The notes beneath the pieces were generated by a model, which worked only from the letters and a program-made list of their open reading frames with translations, was not told where the DNA came from and searched no databases. Shown piece after piece: positions 16,001 to 22,000 of a stretch of DNA of 64,000 bases. The stretch is taken from the NCBI GenBank assembly GCA_965279005.1, contig CBDIHK010000022.1, positions 124,001-188,000 of the forward strand, read 5' to 3'. The stretch's first letter is position 1, and each line of letters starts with the position of its first letter. The DNA comes from Planctobacterium sp965279005 (GTDB taxonomy: Bacteria; Pseudomonadota; Gammaproteobacteria; Enterobacterales; Alteromonadaceae). The position numbers and the translations under genes are program-made.

Positions 16001-19000
16001 GCTATGGAAATGGCGTGGCAACCGGTGACCAGCTCATTGTTAAGCAATACTGGATCGCACAAAACCGTATCGAAGCGTTCAAGTTTGCTGATGGTTTTGT
16101 TATGAACCACGAGTACATCAAGGGCGCGCTCTACAATGTTGTTGGTAGCAGTGGCAATGATGCCATTCAAGCCTTTGACAATGCCCGTATCCTGGCAGCT
16201 GATGGTAACGATGTCTTGGTTGGACAGAATTCAGGGCAAACCTATTACTCGGCAGGGAAAGGCAATGATACGGTCACTGCCAGTGGTGATGCGACAAACC
16301 TAATTAGGGGAGGCGATGGCAATGACCATATTGCGATCGCTGAACATGAAAATGAAGCACACCACAGCAACCTAATCGAAGGCGGCGCTGGGGACGACGT
16401 ACTCAAAGGCGGTAAAGGCGACGAGCTATACCTTTACCAGCGTGGCGACGGTAGCGATATCCTATCGGATCGGGGTGGTGATGTGGATATTATCCGCTTC
16501 GGAGAAGGGATCGGCATTGCGGATCTCAAATTGGAAAAAGATGGCAATGACCTAGTACTAACTATCCTTTCTGTCACAGGGCAGGTAACCGATGACCAGA
16601 TAAGGGTCAAGGATCACTTTGATACAGCTCGTCAAATTGAAGTTATTGCGTTTGCCGACGGTACTGAGGTGCCAACATCCGAGCTTGCCCGCTTGGGCAG
16701 AACCCACGTCATTGAGACGGTTGGTGGTACTGTCAGTTTTGATGAATCTAAAGTGGTGCTGGGTAGCGTTGGGAATGACAATATTAGCTTTACTGGCGAT
16801 GCCGACTATGAAGCCAGTGCGGGTGCGGGCAATGACACTATAACTCTGTCCGGTGATGCCAATGGCAAGATTGATGGGGGTAGCGGTGATGACATTATTG
16901 TGCAGACAGAAGCCCTGGATGAGTCCGGTAGCAGCTCTGTATTCACGGGAGGCAAAGGCGATGACGACATGCAAGGTAGTGCCGGAGTCAATGCCTATAT
17001 CTATCGCCGTGGCGATGGTAGCGATACCATTACCGACCGGGGCGGTGTTAAAGATAAGATTGTTTTTGGCAATGGCATTACCCGCGACCACCTTGAATTT
17101 GAGCGTCTGGAAAACGATCTAGAAATCCGAATCCTGGATGCAAACATGCAAGCCGGTGCTGACAAAATCCTGGTCAAGGATTTCACACAAGACGGCAAGA
17201 TAGAGTTTCTTGAATTCAGTGACGGCGCCAAGGTTCGTTCCGATGAGATCTTTTATGTCACATCCAAGTACCTGGGTACAGCCGATGCCGATGAGGTGGC
17301 AGACGATGGCCAATACAAATTGGTCTATACCGGCGGCGGTAGCGATAGCGTCGACTTGACCGGTAGCGGTAATACCTATGTCAATGCAGGTGCCCAGGAC
17401 GATGTCATTACGGTTGCTGGGACTAGGACTGGCTGGATCGCGGGCGGCGAAGGCAACGACACTATCCAGGTGTCGGATAGCGAAGGCCAGTTGAGTAATG
17501 GTTTTGTGCTGCACGGTGGCAAGGGCGATGACCGGGTTACTGGTGGTACCGGAAAAGATACCTACTTGTTTAATCGCGGTGATGGCAAAGATATTATCGA
17601 GGACAATGGCAGCTATGGTGACAAGCTGCAGCTAGGTGATGGCATTCTACGTCAACACGTAAACTTTGTTAAACAAGGTGCCAGTGATTTACTGGTGCAA
17701 ATCCTCGATGGCGATGGCGCGGCCACGAGTGATGAGGTACTCATCAAAGGCTACTTCCACCACGGCCAAATTGAACTCATCAGCATGCACGATGGGTTCA
17801 GCTATACAGTTGACCAAGTGAAGTACTTTACCAGCACCTACCAGGGCAGCAGTGCCGCCGATGACATCTCAAGCAACCACAAGTCAAATATTTACGCAGG
17901 TGCTGGCGATGACCGGGTAACCAGTGCTGGAAACCACAACAGCCGTATCCATGGCGGGGCTGGCGATGACCAAATCACTGCGACAGGCAATGGCTACCAC
18001 TACCTCTCAGGTGGCGCAGGTGATGACACCATAGGTGGGGGCAATCTGGCCGCGTTGGCAGGCGTCAACTTGATTGACGGTGGCACGGGCGACGACAGGC
18101 TTAATGGCGGCTCCAGCCGCGATGCCTATATTTTCAACAGGGGAGATGGCACCGACACCATCAATGATGCTGGCGGACAGGCTGACCGGATCGTCTTCGG
18201 CCCGGCTATCACTGCCGATGATATCCACATAGCGCAGCTGGGCTCCAACCTAATTTTAAACGTCAAAAATAGTGCGGGTGAACTGACATCTGATGTCCTT
18301 ATCATCCAAAACTATTTCTTTGGAGGTAGGGTTGAACAAATTACTTTTGCCTCAGGTGTGCTCGTAGACTTTGAGCTAGTCCAGCACTCCTTAAGCGAAG
18401 GCAACCGCCTGGTTGAACTTACCCAGTCAGATATCGACGCGTTGGTTGCTGCTGCTGAAGCACATAACCAGGCGCATATGGACGCAATGGACGAACTGCG
18501 CGCCAGCCTCAGGCAAGAAATGGCCGCCGAGCAGGGAGTCCCAGTTGAGGATATTCCAGAGCTGCCTGCCAACTATCCAGATTTAGTGCCGGTTCCGGAT
18601 TTACAACCGATCTTGTTTAAGTCTTTGAACCTGCGGGTTGGCAACGCCAGCAATAACTATGTCACCGGCACCGGCGGTGTTGATAGTGTGCTGAAAGGTG
18701 AAGCTGGCAATGATCGCCTCAGGGTTAACAACAATGCCAATGATATTAACTCGGTAAACCAGTTTTATGGTGGCACCGGTGATGACTACTTATACGGTGG
18801 CGATGGCTTTGATATTTACTATTACAATCCCGGCGATGGTAAAGACACTATTGTCGATAGCCAGGGCTATGATGTCATCCAGTTTGGTGCAGGTATCCAG
18901 CCATCAGATGTCATTATCGAACGTGCAGGGGAAGGATTTAGGATCCGGTTTAGCCATGGTAGCGACAGTGACCAAATACTGGTCAACCCCAGTAACCATG

Positions 19001-22000
19001 GGGGCCTTGTCGAGGCATTGGTCTTCGCCGATGGTACCAGGATGGAGCTTGGGCATTGGAATGAATTGACCAATGTATTGCAAGGCAATTCGCTACGGGG
19101 AACGTTCTCAACAGAAGACATGCTGGGAACGTCCGGTAGGGATAATATTACCGTTTATGGCAAAGGTGACCGGGTTTACGCTGGAGACGGCGACGATACG
19201 ATAAATGGAGCAGCCAATACCAACAACTTCATCAAAGGAGAAGACGGCAATGACCGGATTACCCTTAGGTCAAATAGCGAAACTGACCGCACCTACAACC
19301 GCATAGAGGGTGGTAAAGGCAATGATACTATCCGCAGTAACCGGGGAGCTGATACCTTTGTTTTCAATATTGGTGACGGCCAGGATGTCATTACCGACGA
19401 AGGTGGCCAGGATGTCATACAATTTGGCGACGGCATTGGCCCGGATAACCTAGCCATTTCCCGTGCTAAAAACCAAGTCATTATCCGTTTATTGGATGCC
19501 CAAGGTGGCGCGACGGGCGATCAAATCACCATTAACCGCAAAAATAGCAACCAGGACATCGAACGGCTGCGTTTTGCCGATGGTACTGAAATACCGTTAG
19601 ACCTTGTCGAAATTGGCCCAACCGTCTTCCAAGGCGGGGACAACAACGACAGCATCAGGGGCTCGGGCGTTGGTGAGGATCTCTTTGGAGGTGGTGGCAA
19701 TGACACCATCAGGGCTTCCAGTGCGGGCGACCGTTTGTTTGGTGACGACGGCGATGACAACCTGATCGGGCGCAGTGGCACCGATGATGTGCTGGAAGGG
19801 GGCTCTGGGGATGACCGCTTGACCGGAGGCACGGGCAACGATGTTTATGTGTTCAAAAATGGTGATGGTAAAGACACCATTACTGATACCGGTGGCAATG
19901 ATGTCATCGTCTTTGAAGATTTGGATTACAAGGATCTTACTTTTACCCGGACATCCCAGGGCCTGGTAGCCAGGGCGTCAAGGCAGCAAAGTACTAACGA
20001 TTACTGGTTTAGCTATGATGCTACCGGCAGGGTCATCGTAGACGGTGGCAACCTTGAGGAAGGAGAGGTTAGCATTACCGACAAGGGCCGTTTCCTGCAA
20101 TATGATGCAACTGGCAACAACGTCCTTTCCATTACTGACGGCGGCTTTAGCGCCAGTATCCTGCACTATAACGAACAGGGCTTATTAGGCACTGGCCAGG
20201 CAACCTATGGCAATCCAAGTGATAGTGCGGGCAGTGTGAACCTCTACAGCCAGTGGCAGCAGCAGGGCAGCCAGGCCGATTTAAGTGGGCTCGATTTCTT
20301 CGGTGTTGCCAAAGACATCAGTGTTGAGCATAGCTATACCTTGACCAACCAGATTAAAACCTCAATTGAGTATTTCAGCCCAGGCTCCACTTACACGCTT
20401 GGGGGCGAAAGCAATGAATTTAACCTTTCAGGAAAGGTAAAAGAAACCCAAACCTACACCTACAACAAAGATGCGCAGGCGAATACAACCGAAAGCAATG
20501 GTTATACTGAACTTGCAGCAGCATTGTTGTCGGAACAGGCTGTACAGCCTGATATTAGCACCAGGGGAATTTATGCTTATGATGCAGCTGGCCGGTTAGA
20601 GAGGTTGGTCAATGTCCACAACGACGCCAGCCCGGCAGAAGGGCAACCATCCCGGTTTGACCACAGGTTTGACTTTAGCTACGAAAACCGCGAGCAATAT
20701 TTGGAGAAGCAGGTTGATGGCTACAGTTTCACTTCCAATATTGGTTCGTTTGAACCTGCCACAACCGTTAGCAACTATGACGCCAGTGGCAACCGTACCC
20801 GGGTGGTTGAATCCAATTCCAGTGGCACAGTGCAAACCCGTCACTTTGACTATACCGCAGACAATAAGCTAGTTAAGAAGACGGTAACGGGAGCGGGTGC
20901 TGGCAATAGCCAATCCCATTACCTGTACGCTGGCCAACAATACATTGGTGAAATGAAAACCAATGGTGAAAGCCGGGTCAAGGAACAGCACTTTGACACT
21001 ATAAACCCATTGACCAGCAATAGTAGCCTGCGGCACCAGGTGAAAGCGGGTGAAACACTGCAAAGCTTGGCCACTATTTATTATGGTAATGCAGAGTTCT
21101 GGTATGTCATCGCCGACGCCAACGGCTTGGATGCGGAAGCGGACACTGCGTTGACCGCGGGCCAGTCACTGGAGATACCGCAACAACAAACCAATGAAAA
21201 CCGGTTTGACACCTTCACGCCAGGTAGTGCGCTGGATAACATCGGCGATACTATCCCCAACCTACCTTACATTCCACCGCCACCGGAGGCTGGCTGTAAT
21301 GCCCTTGCCACAATTATTATCGTGGCGATTACAGTGGTGGCGACCGTCTATACTGCGGGCGCGGCCAGTGGCCTTGCCTCAACGGCAGGCAGCGGCTTTA
21401 CCTCCACCTTTGCCGCTGGCCAGGCGGTGTTGACTGGCAGTGTTGCAGCTACCTCCGCGATTGGTACTGCGGCGACCTTGGGTGCGGCGGCAGCGGGCGG
21501 CTTTGTCGGTAGCCTCGCTGGGCAGGTTGCGGGCAACGCACTGGGCGTGCAAGACGGCTTTTCCTTGAAAGGGGCGCTGGTTGGTGGACTCACTGCGGGG
21601 GCTGCTGCCGGTGCAGGTGCAGTCTTGTCTGGTGCCGTTGAAGGTGTAAAAGCGGCAGAGTGGGCAACTAAAGGGGTTGAAACCGGCCTGAATGCGCTAG
21701 GTAAAGCAGCAGTTGCCGGTACAGGTGCTGTGGCGTCCGCAGCGGGCAACAAACTAGTGGGTAACCCATCGGGCTTTAGCTGGGCGAATGTCGCAGGATC
21801 TGCGGTTACTGCCTATCTAGGCAGCAAGTTTAACCTTGGCGGTAGTGCCTTGTCTGAGGGAATCGAACCGGGTGGTTTTGTGGATGATTTCACCGGAAGG
21901 ATAACCCGGGCCGGTATCAACTACGGCGTGCAAAAAGCATTCTTTAACAAAGGCAGCTGGAATTTTGCCAATGTTGCTGCTGATGCCTTTGGCAATGCCT

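Noticed and set aside
1270..19900. Regular short repeats as a CRISPR array or satellite
   Set aside because: The periodicity is at protein level (nonapeptide and GDG motifs), the nucleotide sequence varies between units, and the frame is open throughout.
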